Positions 33,603-46,432 of a DNA stretch of 64,000 bases are shown one piece after another; positions within the stretch are counted from its first letter, which is position 1, and each line of letters opens with the position of its first letter. The position numbers were made by a program, and so were the translations under genes. Source of the stretch: Ctenosaura bakeri (lineage: Eukaryota > Chordata > Lepidosauria > Squamata > Iguanidae); the NCBI GenBank assembly GCA_948474755.1, contig CAOLHI010001146.1, forward strand, positions 359,637 to 423,636, written 5' to 3'. The notes under the pieces were generated by a model that made no database searches, was not told the origin of the DNA, and saw only the letters and a list, made by a program, of their open reading frames with translations.

Positions 33603-35180
33603 GATGTATAGTGCACAACCCTGCAGTCAGTGCTAAATGTATAGCAGTGTTCAACATGCAATGCACAATGATGTGCAATGCTACCACAAGTGTAAGTTCA
33701 CTTTCATAACCTTCAGCTGAATACAGACATTATACATCAGCCAAAAAAGTACAACTGTATGTGTAAGGGAACTTACACATCCATAAGACATCAACAGGAT
33801 ATGAGCCTAAGGATTCCAGAATGGACTAGATTCCAACCTACAAATTGATTCAGTCCTGCAAGTTCCTTCCACAGTACAGAATTCCTCCTTCGTCCCTAGT
33901 GTAGGCCCCACATGGAGCCATCTGCTTGCACAGTTGTCATAAAACAGTATACATGATTCCCTGGCAAGTTCCCTGGCCCTCTCATGGCTTCGTCTGCACT
34001 GCCATGGACAACTATGACAGAAAGCATCAAGTTATTGGGGTTCAAGATATGCCTTGCACAATTGTGGTTACCATATCAGTGAGAAGGGGTGACTTCAGTC
34101 TCTGAAATGTAAAGATGTTCTCCAAAGTGATAAACCAAAAGAAGTTCCACCTTTTGACTAGCTCCTTTAGCTTGTTTGGATGTTTGAGAAGGGGATGTAT
34201 TTGGGATGTTTGCCTTCTTCCACCAAACTCCTTTAAAGTTCAGACTAAAATGTGGAACTCCCTGCTGACATATGAACCACCAGCTGCTACTGGTCTTTCA
34301 TGAGTTCAGAAAGCACCCCAAGTACAAACCAATTTGCTTTTTAGTAAGGATTTACCTGTGGATGCTGGGCAAGTCCACTTGATGTTGATGGCTGAAAAAC
34401 TTGCAATCTTGGATGGGAAGATACATTGTGCCAGTTTAGATGGCAACCTGAGGTACCTTAATCAGCTAAATAATGTCAGAAGGCCCAAAGGAGACTTTGT
34501 TGCCCACCATGAAATGACAGCTCCAATCTCTCTCATTTAAGCTTAATCTGCTAGCTTTCCTTTCATTGCTGATTTTCTGTATTCCCATCCTGAAATTCTG
34601 AAGCTGACTCAGAACAAGTTATCTTCCCACATAATGATCAGCTCAGTAAGGTCAACTCAACAGCCCTAGATTAGCTAGCCAATTGCGCCACTTATTTAAT
34701 GAGCTTTCACCATGGACAATGGGATCACAAAATGAGAAATCACGTTGTAATTAAAGCAATGGGGGGATTTTTTTTTCTTCTAAAAGAAATCTCCATCACA
34801 ATTTCTCTTCTTCTCCCATTAGCACATTCAAGCGTCAGCACTTGCAGAGCCATGCGGGTCAAGGAGGTCTTGAGGAACTGCAGATTGCTTTCTTTCCCAT
34901 TAATATGAGCAACAGGGGAGGGGGCAAAATCATTTGAATATAATAAAGAAGCACTTAATTCTCCTGACAGTGCCTCTGCAAACCCTGCCTGTGCAATTTG
35001 CGCTGACGCTGAATCTATGTTTTATATTAGTGTATTTTCAGTGTAGCCCATGAGAAGCATTGTTCGGTTCTAGGGATGGCCTGAGACTGCAGCGAGTGAC
35101 AGGTTCATAGTACTGAAGGTGGTGCCTTAGACTCTATAGAAAACATCAGGAAGCCCACCAAAACCTGCAATACAATATAT
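33603..35180. other. Unassigned stretch
   Basis: No exon recognised. 34800-35050 appears non-repetitive. Confidence 0.4.
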
Positions 35181-35316
35181 CAGTCATTCTCAACCTTTGG
35201 TACCCAAGCTTCTTTGGACTTCAGTTCCCAGAAGCACTAGTCAACAGAACTGATGGTGACAGGTTCTGGGACTTGAAGTCCAAAACGTCTGGAGACCCAA
35301 AGGTTAGGAACCTCTG
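35181..35316. mobile_element. hAT MITE (136 bp)
   Basis: Left CAGTCATTCTCAACCTTTGG and right CCAAAGGTTAGGAACCTCTG are inverted, with CTTCAGTTCCCAG/CTGGGACTTGAAG arms within. Flanking octamers CAATATAT and CTATATGT match at six of eight positions. Related fragments lie at 37459 and 38437. Confidence 0.8.
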
Positions 35317-37458
35317 CTATATGTCATTCCCTTTCACCCTCATGGAATGTAAACCAAAAGTGACTGCTAGGACCTCCCATGTCAGAAAAGAGTGATTCTA
35401 CTTGGTGGTTGAGTATGAATTTTAAAAAATCTATCCATGATGTTGAACCTACTTTGGGAATAGAGCTCAGCACCTTGAATACTTCTGTTCAGACTAAAAT
35501 CCAGAGGAGAAGTCACCACTGGTCTCCCCCAACTTACCTCCTTTCTACAACTCCCATTATCTTTGATCATTGGCCATACAGGCTGGTGCTGAGGAGCAGG
35601 ATAGCTGGAGATCTTCAGGGTGGACAAGTTTATCTAGAGATACACATGATCTGATGTTATCACATGAAGATGTCCAAACGACTAACAGCTACTGAAGGGA
35701 GTGGGAAAGGCAGTGTGTTAACATCTCACATCACATGTGGATCACCTGTAGGCACTGTAGGTGAACAAGGAGAAGCAGACATGGTCAAGTTTTAGAATTT
35801 CCTAGTGCACTCTTCTGAACTACCAAATTAGAACTCTGTGGTGGGGAATTCTAAATAGCTAGATTAAAATAATACTTAATGATCTATAAAATTATAGGAA
35901 CACATGCATGCATTCACACACACACACAATCAAACAATAATGAATTGAAAGGAGCTGTAGTTCTGGTGGTGAATATGTCATAGATATCATACAGCAGGTA
36001 GACATGACAATCACACAGCATTCAGAATTGAACAGAAAATGAAAAGCTTGGTAAGTGGGATGAGAATTGTATTTTTACATCCACAATGTTTGGTAAAGGG
36101 AATACTAGAAAAATGCCATTTTTATGCAACAGCAATAGTGCTTTCAGGAAAGAAGGCCCAACAATCCTGAGCAAATGAGTTTCAGCTGGTTATTCTTGGC
36201 TCCTTCACACCCCTGACTAGAGCCTGTTAGCTGCCTGATACTAGAAAGGTGAAAAATTCTTGAGGCTGATCTCAGATTGCATTGTGAACGTCTGGCAAAC
36301 CTTTCAAGAGGTCTTGTCTCTGGCATGGCATCAAGATAAAAGCAGAAGGAATTGGAAACAGCTAATGAATCTAATGGTGTGTGTGTGCACGAGAGAGGTG
36401 GTGGGGAGGGAGAGAGAGAGAAAGAGAATGTCTCAGGATGTATAAAAGAAGATTTTATTCCTCAGAATACCCCACCTTAAGAAACAAAATCTTCCTTTGC
36501 ACATTCTGAGACTCCACCTGTCTTTTTTTAAAACTTGAGATCAAGTTACCATCTTTTGCCAGTTTTTTTTTTTGTCAGTTTTCTTACACAGATTTTTACA
36601 ATTTACACAAAATAGTTTGTGTAGAAGTCCTACCTCTATGCAAAACTGGTGTCTTATTTTTTCCGTTTTTGAAGCTAAACACAATCACATACAGCAAGCA
36701 CAACAGGATAGACTGGTTACAACAACACAAGCAACTTACCAAATGCTACTACCTTTAATAGCCCATGGAAGAAAGCAACAATCTTTGCATTTTACAATAC
36801 TGCACATTTTACTTCAGGGGACAAAACCCACTTATGAAAGGGGCATTTTTTCCACCCCCACTGAAACAGCCTGTTGTCTTGGGGTAGCATGTTTTGAGAA
36901 GCTTTGCCACTTGCTTTGAGGAGAAGTTGAACTTTTCCCCTTTCCCACACAAGTACAAATCAAGTCAGGGCTAATATCCCTATCTGCTACTATAGCATGG
37001 AGGTTTAGAGGCACTGAAGACATTTGGAAAATTGGTATCGCCCCAGCTTCCAGCTAGTTCCCATCTTACCAAAGGAACAGCTGCTGCATTGAGGGACAAG
37101 GGACCAAATTGCCAATGTTTCTGTTGTACAAGTTAATGAATAAGATAGACTCACATGAGAGAAAGTGGTGTCATTTAGAAGGCAACACTTAACAGGCTAG
37201 GTTTACAGTTGCAGGCTGGTTTTCAGATGTCTGCAGATTTCTTGTGTTGTGGGAATCAAAAGCCTCATTAGCAAAGTAAATGTTTTTGAAGCTCTGATGC
37301 TGCCTGCATTTTAAAAGTGTTGTGCACGCTCAAGCATCCATAATTTCTTGCTTCAGAGGCAGCCATAGTTCCAATGAATGTAGATTGCATCTAGTTCTCA
37401 CTTTCAGATATTACCACTTAAAGACTGGTGGAATGGTGGTCAAATGCTTCGGTGACAT
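35317..37458. other. Unassigned stretch
   Basis: No gene. A short (CA)n is near 35918-35928 and a (GA)n-like run near 36405-36425. Confidence 0.4.
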
Positions 37459-37545
37459 CAGCTGTTCTCAAATCTTGATACCCCAGTGTTTTTGGACTTT
37501 GTGTTCCAGAGGCTCCAGTCAAAAAGGCTAATGGTGAGACTGTTA
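37459..37545. mobile_element. hAT MITE fragment
   Basis: CAGCTGTTCTCAAATCTTG and TTTTTGGACTTTGTGTTCCAG match the left half of the element at 35181. Confidence 0.55.
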
Positions 37546-38436
37546 CCATACCTTATGCCCCCTATCACATGGCATAGCATGTTTGGCAAGAAATATCATT
37601 TAATTGGCAAGAGATATCATTTTTCATATCAAAATTGGACACTTATGGCTGGAAAATATGTGGCAAGCAGAACACTGGCTGTCTGCCTGGGCTACGTCAG
37701 CATGGACTCAGGATAGCCAGGTCATAAGATCAAGAAGCTTTAAGTGGGAAAACCTGGAGTGAATAGACTTTGGTAATCCTGTCAACAACCCAACATCTAG
37801 ATACAACAGTCAACTGAACTACCCAGGCGCTACAGGCAAGCACCCTTGCTGTGCGCATTTCCTACTGAAAGCTTCCCCATGCACTCTACCCAACCAAGAC
37901 ATTAAGAGGCTGTCAGGACTCCCATCAATGTTTTGTCACCCAAAGTAAGACAGACAGTCTGTTCCAGCCCCCTTTTGTTTAGTCTGCCAGAGAACCATTA
38001 AAGCTCATCCCTTCAGTGTAGGAAAAAGAGTATAAAAAACCTAGCTCCAGTCCAAGTAATTTTGTAACATGGCAACACACTAGCATTTTGGGTGTCATGC
38101 TGCACTCCAGACTCTCATTCCTCCGTGCTACCCTCAAACCCTCATGTTTGAGGGACCTCTCTTTGATATTACTCTGTACACCTAAAATCTTTCTCTATCC
38201 AACCTTTCTCTCTTCTCCCTTCACTAGCCTTGTATGCTTTGTGAAGCTGCTTGATTTCTTGCATATGTCTGTGAATCACCCAGTAAAACATTCTTTTGAC
38301 TGTTAACTGACTTCTTTCAGTACTGGTATACACGAGTGAAAAGGACTTGTAGTTACTCCCTGCTCTCAGGTTTCCTTTTGAGCTATAATTCTCCACCTTC
38401 TTAAGGAGATACTGGCACTGATGGTGGATGTCAAGG
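37546..38436. other. Unassigned stretch
   Basis: No gene or repeat recognised. Confidence 0.4.
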
Positions 38437-38521
38437 TCCCCGATCTTTTGGAGTAACAAAACATTCTTGGAATTGTAGTCCAACAACACCTGCAGGCCCA
38501 AGATTAGGAATCACTGTTTTA
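38437..38521. mobile_element. hAT MITE fragment
   Basis: TTGGAATTGTAGTCCAACAA and CCAAGATTAGGAATCACTG match the right half of the element at 35181. Confidence 0.55.
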
Positions 38522-39059
38522 GCTCCTTGATACAAAGTAGAATGAATGAGGAGGACTGGAAATAGGTGTTGGGATGTCAGTATCTGAAATATTTGAGAAG
38601 GACTTGTATAATACACTGTAGGTTTATTTCCATATGACCTGTATGAGTTCAAAGATAACTGCTATCCAACAAGTACCTTAACTAACATGATTATACCCTG
38701 AGATTCTTTTCTACTGGGACTGAGAGAGGGGGCACACTTGCCCAAATTCTATAGCTATCTCTACTGAAAGGAAGGAGCTGATACCTAGGTGCAATTCACT
38801 GGACCATTGCCAGGCTCAGTTCAAAGTGATGATGCTGATCTTTTAAGCCCAAAATGTTTTTTGGGCCTCTGTAGCTAAACTTGATACTAACCATCATCTC
38901 CTCCAATATATATCGGTATTATTCCTCAAGACCAGTAGCAGCTGCTGCACTCCTTGTCAGTGGGAAAGTGAATGTCCTCTGGATTTCAATCTGGACATTA
39001 AAGGAGCTATTCATGGTACTGAGCCTGGGGGAGGGCTCAAGTCTAACAGCTTGGATATC
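38522..39059. other. Unassigned stretch
   Basis: No gene or repeat recognised. Confidence 0.4.
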
Positions 39060-39345
39060 TCCTTGCAAGCTCAATCAGTGGTTACAAGAGAGAAGGCCTT
39101 CTTAATTTTGCCCCCTGCTCCCTGTTTAAGGAATGTTCTCCCTAAGAGTTTCACCTGACACCCACACTGATCTTTTCTGATATGAGATAAAGACATTTCT
39201 CATCTTCCCATTATTTTTTTACATTTTACCTTTTTATTGTTTATTTTATATATTAAGGCCTCCTGATATTTTTAACTGTATATGCTTATTGTTGTTTTGT
39301 ACCTGTTTTATTGTGTGAGCCTCTCTGAGAGCTCCCTGAGAGCAT
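39060..39345 (+). mobile_element. L2-type LINE 3' end
   Basis: GAGAGAAGGCCTTCTTAATTTTGCCCCCTGCTCC resembles the L2 C-terminal coding block. It is followed by an AT-rich UTR and GTGAGCCTCTCTGAGAGC, a tail motif. No intact frame. Confidence 0.55.
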
Positions 39346-39611
39346 AGGATGGTATTTAGATGCCATACATATATACATACTATGGAAATGGCAGAAACTT
39401 TTACTGGGGAGCAGTGGTGCCATCAGGACAGTGCTCTGGGACAGAAGTTCAGATTTAGCAGAACAGTCCCCCTAGGCAACAGAGTCAGCACAACATATTT
39501 TGACCTAAGTGAAGCAATACATATCAGCCAAGATCCTACATGGGGGAAATGGAGCACAACTTTATACTCATGGAGTTACACAGCAGCTGAAAAATGCCAC
39601 ACTGTTAATGA

Positions 39612-39705
39612 ATTGTAATTCATGTTTATTATTTATTAAAACATTTATACTCTGCCCTATATAAAGAGATCTCAGGGCAGCTTTCAATAGCAATAAAATG
39701 GGTAA
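39612..39705 (-). mobile_element. Inverted LINE tail
   Basis: TTATTTATTAAAACATTTATACTCTGCCC then GATCTCAGGGCAGCTTTC is the complement of an L2-like 3' terminus. Confidence 0.6.
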
Positions 39706-39887
39706 AACTGGCTAAAAACAGCAAGATAGTTTAAATAAGTTAAACATGTATTGAACTATTTAATGTCTTAAAAGGGGCAAGGCAGCAACCAGCAATTTGT
39801 GTACTGTGAGTTGATTGGCTAAAACCTGGGGTTTAAATACTCAATTTCTACCTGGAGGGAGAGGGTGCTAATGTCTCTCCAGTTGAG

Positions 39888-40345
39888 TAAACAATGGAGT
39901 TTGCAGAGTGGACAATGAGGTTCAGAATGTGCCCGTGGTCTTAGCATTAGGCGACAAAGGGCTAATGGCTGTCCTGATAGCTTGGTACTTGTTGGACAGG
40001 TTTGAGGACAAAGGAGAGGTTTATTTGATCAGAGGAACAGGAGTTAAGACAATCAGCCATCTTCTGGGAGTCTTCCAGATGCTATGTTGACTCATTAAGG
40101 CTAGCTGCAAGCCCATTATCTCAGGAATTTCCTAATGGTTTCCTGACTATGATCTGGCTACACCTGGAGGTGTCTTCTGATCTAATTTGCAATGCACATG
40201 TTTGGCCAGCCTTTTCCTCTTATCTAGCCTGGTCAAACAGCCATAGCATGGTATATTTTATCTCAATGCCAATTAATATATTTTACCAATGAAATCATAT
40301 TCCACCAATTAAACCATATCAGGGTGTGGGAGTGTATGGCCTGGT
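39888..40345 (+). mobile_element. Old LTR-element-like repeat, copy 2
   Basis: Diverged relative of 15925-16440 (TGCAGAGTGGACAATGAGG, TTAGGCGACAAAGGG, CCAATTAAACCATAT). No recognisable coding sequence. The purine run is not conserved. Confidence 0.3.
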
Positions 40346-41884
40346 AACAGAATCTTAGAGAAAGCAGGGACTAATTTTTATAGAATTATGCATGCAGTCT
40401 AAAAGATTTATGCAACTGTAACAAAAGGTCTTTGGCCACATGAACTCACAAACTCACCACTCTGATTAATCAAGGACTTTAAAAAAATCCAAAATGTTTG
40501 AATCGTTTGGTTCAATCATTTGACTAAATATTGCAAAATCTCTGCAAATGTGCACAGGTGACATTACCCAGCATAGATGCCCATCTGTAAATTCACTTTC
40601 TGGAGTTTTCCCAAATGTGTCTTCCATAGGAGAGTTGCTTCAGTGATACCTTTCATGCGTGACATCTGCATGCACCTGGAATGTCTGGTGTCATATGTTT
40701 TCTTTTGGAAGAAGGCTGCCATGGAGAATCCTGGGACCTCTGCCATCCAGCACTGAAGCCACGAAGGGGCACTCTGTAACTAAGTGCGGTTGATCTGGAT
40801 GATCTGGCTATGACTCCACTTAGGGACTGTTTGCATATAATCCTTGCACAAATACACATTTTGGTAATCAGCTGTGGATTTCAACACACTCCAAGCCTTA
40901 AGTGCTATTAATTATATCATCCACTCAGCCATCCGTAAGAACCATTAATTATGAAGTCGCAGAAGCAGCAGTAGTCGATTCTATTCCAGGCTCCTCTTTC
41001 ATTGCAATATGAGAGAGGAAGATGTTGTAACTCCCAAAGAAATATGTTTTCCAAAGGTCACCTTCAGATATCTCTTAAGAACAGACACATGCACAGAGAG
41101 AGAGTGTCTATGTAAAACAGGGTGGAGAGAAAGTACTTTTTTCCTGCAAGTGGTTTAAAGACTGACTTGCTTTTAAATAGTCTGGAAAGTGTGAAAGAAA
41201 AACAGCAATGATTCTGCATCATATTTCAGGGGCCATTTTCTTCCCTGGAATTAGTTTGCTTGAAGCAGTAAGAAGCAAGCAAATAGAAAGTAATCTATTT
41301 TCCCTCATTTCAACTGAATTCCAGGAGAAACTAATATTAGCAGGTTTATAGATACACACACATACACAAGTTGGTTGTTGCTTGCAAGTGCTAGCAGGAA
41401 TCTGAAACTTCTGCACCTAAGGTCTAAAAATGAGGAGGTGGGTGGAAGGAAAGGCATTTATGAGTGGATGGAAAATCCATATATCAAACAGAAAGCGTAA
41501 GCAGGTAAGAGAGAAATGCAATTACTTTACCCAGCTAATAATGATAAATCCTGTTATGCTGATGGGAATGTTATTCCCCAAAGAATTTTGGTACATTAAT
41601 ATCTGTAGTGCTTAGAGTTATGCTATGTTGTCTGAATCAAATCCCACATTCCCCCTTCAAATGCAGCCCTCAGAATGTTGGAACAGTATTGTACAAGAGC
41701 TTTCAGTTTGCTCTGATGGATGGCTTTCATACAGAAAATTCAGACTAGATCTGTTGTATTACATCTGTGACATTGAGTAGCTGTTGATGAGCCTTTTCTA
41801 TTTCCTTAAGTGCTGAGAAATTTATGGTCGTAGTAAATGACTGGGGTTTGATGAAAGTAGAGACATAGGTGTGTGAGAATATCT
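40346..41884. other. Unassigned stretch
   Basis: No exon recognised. 40860-41000 contains several TAATTA-type motifs. Confidence 0.4.
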
Positions 41885-42112
41885 GGTTTACTGACATAGG
41901 GTGTATCAACACCACACAAGTAACGTCAGTTTCAGACCACTTTAACTGTCATGGCTCCATCTTGTGGAATCTTGGGATTTGGCGTTAGAATGTCCTTAGA
42001 ACTCTGTGCTAGAAATCTCTGATCCTATAGTTCAAAAGAGTACACTACATAATTCCAAATCCTTCACCAGACTAAAAATCCCAGGATTCCAGTGGATGGA
42101 ACAATGTAGGAG
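41885..42112. mobile_element. Old foldback element
   Basis: GACCACTTTAACTGTCATGG near the left and AAAAATCCCAGGATTCCAG near the right belong to a diverged MITE family with CCAGGATTCC arms. Ends eroded. Confidence 0.5.
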
Positions 42113-42115
42113 TGT

Positions 42116-42720
42116 TGCTGGGGGTGGGAAAAGGTATCTATGTGAGAATATTCCCTCTAAATAAGAGATCTTTCTTCCCAAATGAAATTTTCCTTCAATT
42201 TCCAATTTTCTAGCCTAGCAGTAACTTAAAACTTCAGTTGAGCATTTAGAAATATGGTTTAGGCATCCAAAGAAAAGGGTGCAGGCAAAGTGAATGCAAA
42301 CACAGCATATAGAAGAGTTCTTGATATGAATGATTTTCACTGTCTAACTCTTGTTGTGTACCTTCAAGACATTTCTGACTTCTGGTGACTCTAAGGTGAC
42401 CCTATCACAGGGTTTTCTTGGCAGAATTTGTTCAGAGGAGATTTTCCTTTGCCTGCTTCTAAGACTGAGAGAGTGTGACTTGCCCAAGGTCACCCAGCAG
42501 GTTTCCATGGCTGAGCAGGGATTTGAACCTTGTTCTCTGAGTGTCCTGTTCCAATACTCAAACCATTAGACCATGCTGGCTTTCTGTCTCACTCTGCAGT
42601 GCTAGCATCTGACTCTGAAATGATAGAAATTTGGGATCTGCAGGAAGATTTCATTGAAAGGCAGAATTCTTATCGGTAGGGAAGTATCACCTCGTTTTGC
42701 CCTTCCTCCTGGAGCTACGC
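42116..42720. mobile_element. Family F inverted-repeat element, copy 2, split by a SINE
   Basis: The left part has TCCAATTTTCTAGCCTAGCAG, CTTAAAACTTCAGTTGAGCATTTAG and AGGCATCC, as in 50252-50537. The right part has ATAGAAATTTGGG and GGCAGAATTCTTAT. The SINE at 42351-42584 separates them. Confidence 0.6.
42351..42584 (-). mobile_element. Full-length tRNA-derived SINE with target duplication
   Basis: Minus strand includes an A-box-like GCATGGTCTAATGG, a B box GGTTCAAATCC and the whole body to the TACACAACAA tail. Flanked by TGTCTAACTC (42341-42350) and TGTCTCACTC (42585-42594), nine of ten bases matching. Confidence 0.88.
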
Positions 42721-43217
42721 CCCTGGAGTCATGGCAGCTCATGTGGAATCAAAATGTTCTAGTTCTGCAGTGTGGAAGCAAATGAGGTCCTGCAGCAGGT
42801 GAGATGATTGCTAATTCTGCTGTCCCCCCACCCCAAACAACAACAGCCCTCCTATAACCCTCTCTCAAATTGATTTTGCTCTGAGTAACCTCACAACTCA
42901 TTCTACCTTAGGCACTTTCACCAATATCATGGGAAATAATTGGAGGGGTGAGTTGAGATACTATTAAAATTATGCATAACAACCATCATGCATGCTTAAA
43001 ATGTGAAGAGCTAAAAATGTAAACAGTTCACACACACACACACACACATGTGCATGCGTGCATACACACACACACACTTTAGTCTATTAGGAAGATCTAT
43101 AATGTGTATGCTACAGAAAGTGGCTGATATCCTGTCACATGCTTACAAAAGTGTAACCAAGAGTAAAATATTTGTGACTGCTTTGTATTCATAATCTCTA
43201 TGTGTCCCATTGTTTAG
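42721..43217. other. Unassigned stretch with (CA)n microsatellite
   Basis: A (CA)n tract with TGCATGCGTGCA in the middle covers about 43029-43077. Nothing else recognised. Confidence 0.6.
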
Positions 43218-43550
43218 GGGATACATAGGTACAGTGAAAGTCCCCCAGTCCCTACTTACTGATCCATAGCCACGGCAATCAACAGGGGTCTGTTCCCCTG
43301 TTACTCAGGAAGCAGCTGATGTTCTAACCCCTCCATATGAGTGATCTTTGCTAGGAGGAGGGGATAGTGACAGGGACCCTGTTTCTACCTGTTGCAAAGG
43401 AGATCATTTGCATAAGGGGCTGGGGATTTAGTCAGCCACTTCCTGGACAACAGGGAGACAGATCCCCATTGATCACAGTGGCTGCTGGGTGGTAAGTGGA
43501 GCTTGAAGGGATTGAGCCGGGTTTCGCTATGTAGCTGTGTACCTATCGGG
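43218..43550 (+). mobile_element. Family H repeat, copy 2
   Basis: Left GATACATAGGTACAGTG and right CTATGTAGCTGTGTACCTATCG are near-inverted, suggesting a TIR element of about 330 bp. Aligns with 6940-7275. Confidence 0.55.
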
Positions 43551-45519
43551 TTTACAGAACAATGTCATGCATAGAGGATTCTGGCCAACATGTTCAAACA
43601 CAGGAATGAATCTTCGTGTGAGAACACAAAACAAAGCTTAGCAACCTGATATGAATGCATCAGAGTTTCTTCTTTTTTTATCCCCTCTTTGTTTTTCGTT
43701 CATCCACACACGCACACACAGAGAGTGTTACACTAGGGTTGCTTGGACCAGTCTCTCAGTTTTCTGTGTGTTCATTCGTAAATCCAGTCTGTCTCATTTT
43801 CATATTAATTGAGAATTTAAAACACACAGATGTGTAATGTAACACATGGACGTAGCATAGCAACACCTGTTTTTCCATACATGTATCCAGAAACATGCAC
43901 TTTTATAAGTAGAGATTGTGGATATGGAACAGTTACCTCAATTTACTAATTTACTCATGATTGCGGCTTTAGTCACAATTGTGACACTATTGAAACAATC
44001 GTCACTCCCTCTGCCAACCTACTTACTGGACATCAGCTACATGGGGAGAAAGAGATCCATTCTGCCAGAGACTGGAACATGGGTCAATGATATTTCCATC
44101 AGGTTTGGGAGGATTGGACCAGGAGAGGTTACTTTATTAAGTATGCCTAACTAAGTAGCTGATGTAGAATACTGGACATGGTCTTTTCAACCTTATAGCG
44201 TTGCCAGCCAGCAATCTGGAAAAGGTAAAGTCTTTGGCTAGACCCCTTGGTGGGTTTTGACTTATGAAAAGGAAAAACAGATTAGTCAAGGGCAATGTGC
44301 AGATGTCAAGGTGGGACCAGTGGCATGTGCAACTCCAGGGCTGGGGTTAACAGAGCAGCCCTGCTGCCTCTTTCTGTATCTATAGATAACGCGTGAACAC
44401 GGTATGAGTTTTCACAGGCACTGAATATGTGTAGCTCTGCATATGTCATTTCCTCCATTGCAATCAAGATTCCTTCTTGGAGAATGCTAATAAGCAGTTC
44501 GCTGATTGCTTAATCTCATAATTTTTGCCTTACTTTTGTAGGGCACAAAATGTTACTGCATTTAAGCAAACATCTGATTTTGTATTTAATCATTTTTCAG
44601 GCAATAAAGTATCTTCAATGAATGCTGAAATACGAAAAAATGGAGACAGAAACCCCTTTTGTTCACTCCTGAAATGAGATTTAAAGCACTGAAGATGTCA
44701 GAGTATTCCACAGAGACACTAGATTCTTCCACAGGGTGTTTTATTGGCCCTGCCTGAGCGTTGTTTTAGTTAAGATGCTTGATCGCTTGAGTTTCATACA
44801 GAATATCTCTAAACATTTGCTGGAATTTTCTTTGTGAGTAAATCTTTTTAAATTATTCCTTTGCCTAACATGAAATAAAGCATTAAAATAACTGCTTCTC
44901 TGATATTTTGGATATGTTATGAATAGTATTTTCTGCATTACACTAATTGGTGTTTTGTTTCTGCTTTTAAAATATGTATTTCACATTTTACCATAGTACT
45001 GCTTTCAATGTTATTTCTCCAAATGGTCGGTCTAGATATTTTCTTTCTTAAAAACATTGCATTTGGCTCAGTGAATGAAAATATGGCTCCCCAAATAATT
45101 TACCTGTTTGAGCCAAGACATTAAGGCATATTACTAGGGTGGGGGCGTATTTTGTGAGCAGTTAATTCACTATTTTTATTTTCATTTAGTGACGATGTTT
45201 CAAAATTCAGAGTCTAGCTGTGTGCTGCCATGCTACGAATTCATTTGGTGGAATTTTGTGGACATTCTCAAATGCCTTCAGATCTTTCATACCTGCTGTA
45301 AAAATTACCCCGTGGTTTTTGACTAGTTGCAAGAATAAACACATCACACATAATAATCTCTGCCAGCCACTCTACTAGTCGCCTCCCACAGACCCTGAGT
45401 GTACAGCTACCAAGAAGGCATGTAGAAGGAACAAGCTGAAGTCTCTTTCTTCAGTAAAATTTCCATTGAACTTAGGTTAAATATGATCTGATGAAATATG
45501 TATATTGAAGGAAAAGCCA
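43551..45519. other. Unassigned stretch
   Basis: No exon recognised. 44440-44640 appears non-repetitive and AT-rich. Confidence 0.4.
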
Positions 45520-45690
45520 TAACACAGTGGGAGAGGCCATGCTTTGCAGGAGGAGAATCCCAAATCTGAATCCTTAGGACCTTAAAGTAGGGCAGGGGAA
45601 AACTCCTGTTTAAAAAGTCTTCATGGACTGAGCTTTGATGAACCAATTTATATGACTCAGTATAAGGCCACTTCATATATTACTGTAGCT
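45520..45690 (+). mobile_element. Second tRNA-derived SINE family
   Basis: The head GTGGGAGAGGCCATGCTTTGCAGGAGGAG then AATCTGAATCC retains tRNA-like A and B regions. The 3' end TATGACTCAGTATAAGGCCACTTCATAT matches a squamate SINE 3' motif (GACTCAGTATAAGGCAGCTTC). It is distinct from the AAC-tailed family. Confidence 0.65.
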
Positions 45691-46024
45691 CTGTAGGAGT
45701 CTCACATAAGGTTCACAAAGATGAGGCTGGATCATACATTATGTTCTATAATTCACAAAGAAATGTATGTATATTCTAGATACTCATTCCTTTGCCTTAC
45801 TAGCTGCAAACTGTATGCCGGATGATTGTGTAAATTTAAGTAAATAGAACTCCACTTAATATCAGCTTCTTGATGGTACATTTCCATCTTAGTTTAGCTT
45901 TTTTGTTATCAACTGAATGGGTCTGTTGTTGCAGTATGCTAAACTATTGCTGTGGCAAAGTAACATTTACCTGTTTCTGTGGTAAAGTAGCAAACCAGTA
46001 AGCTTTTCCTTACTATATATGTCA

Positions 46025-46432
46025 CAAGAGAGCCAGTGTGCTATAGAATCATAGAATCATAGAAATGTAGAGTTGGAAGAGACCCAGGGGCCATCCAGTC
46101 CAACCCCTTGCCATGCACGAACACCCTCAAAGCACTCCTGACAGATGGCCATCCAGCCTCTGCTTAAAAACCTCCAAGGAAGGAGACTCCACTACACTCC
46201 GAGGCAGCATATTCCACTGTCGGACAGCCCTGACTGAGTGTTGGACTAGGACAGTGGAAAGGGTTCAAATCCCTTTTCAGCCACTGGATGGCCTTGGGTA
46301 AGTCATACTCTCTCAGCCTCAGAGGAAGGTCATGGCAAACCCCCTTTGAACAAATCTTGCCAAGAAAACCTTGTTATGGATTCACCTTAGAATCACCGGC
46401 AGTCAGAAACAACTTGAAGGCACACAACAACA
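46025..46432 (+). mobile_element. tRNA-derived SINE interrupted by CR1
   Basis: AGAGAGCCAGTGTGCTATA (A-box side) is separated from TGAGTGTTGGACTAGGACAG by the CR1 end. The remainder carries the B box (GGTTCAAATCCC), the body and the ACACAACAACACA tail. Confidence 0.85.
46044..46232 (-). mobile_element. CR1 3' end inserted in a SINE
   Basis: Begins AATCATAGAATCATAG (the CR1 3' terminus on the plus strand) and is truncated after CGGACAGCCC. Confidence 0.85.

Noticed and set aside
42351..42584. Possible tRNA gene
   Set aside because: It has A and B boxes but no acceptor stem pairing. The body and tail are those of the SINE family.
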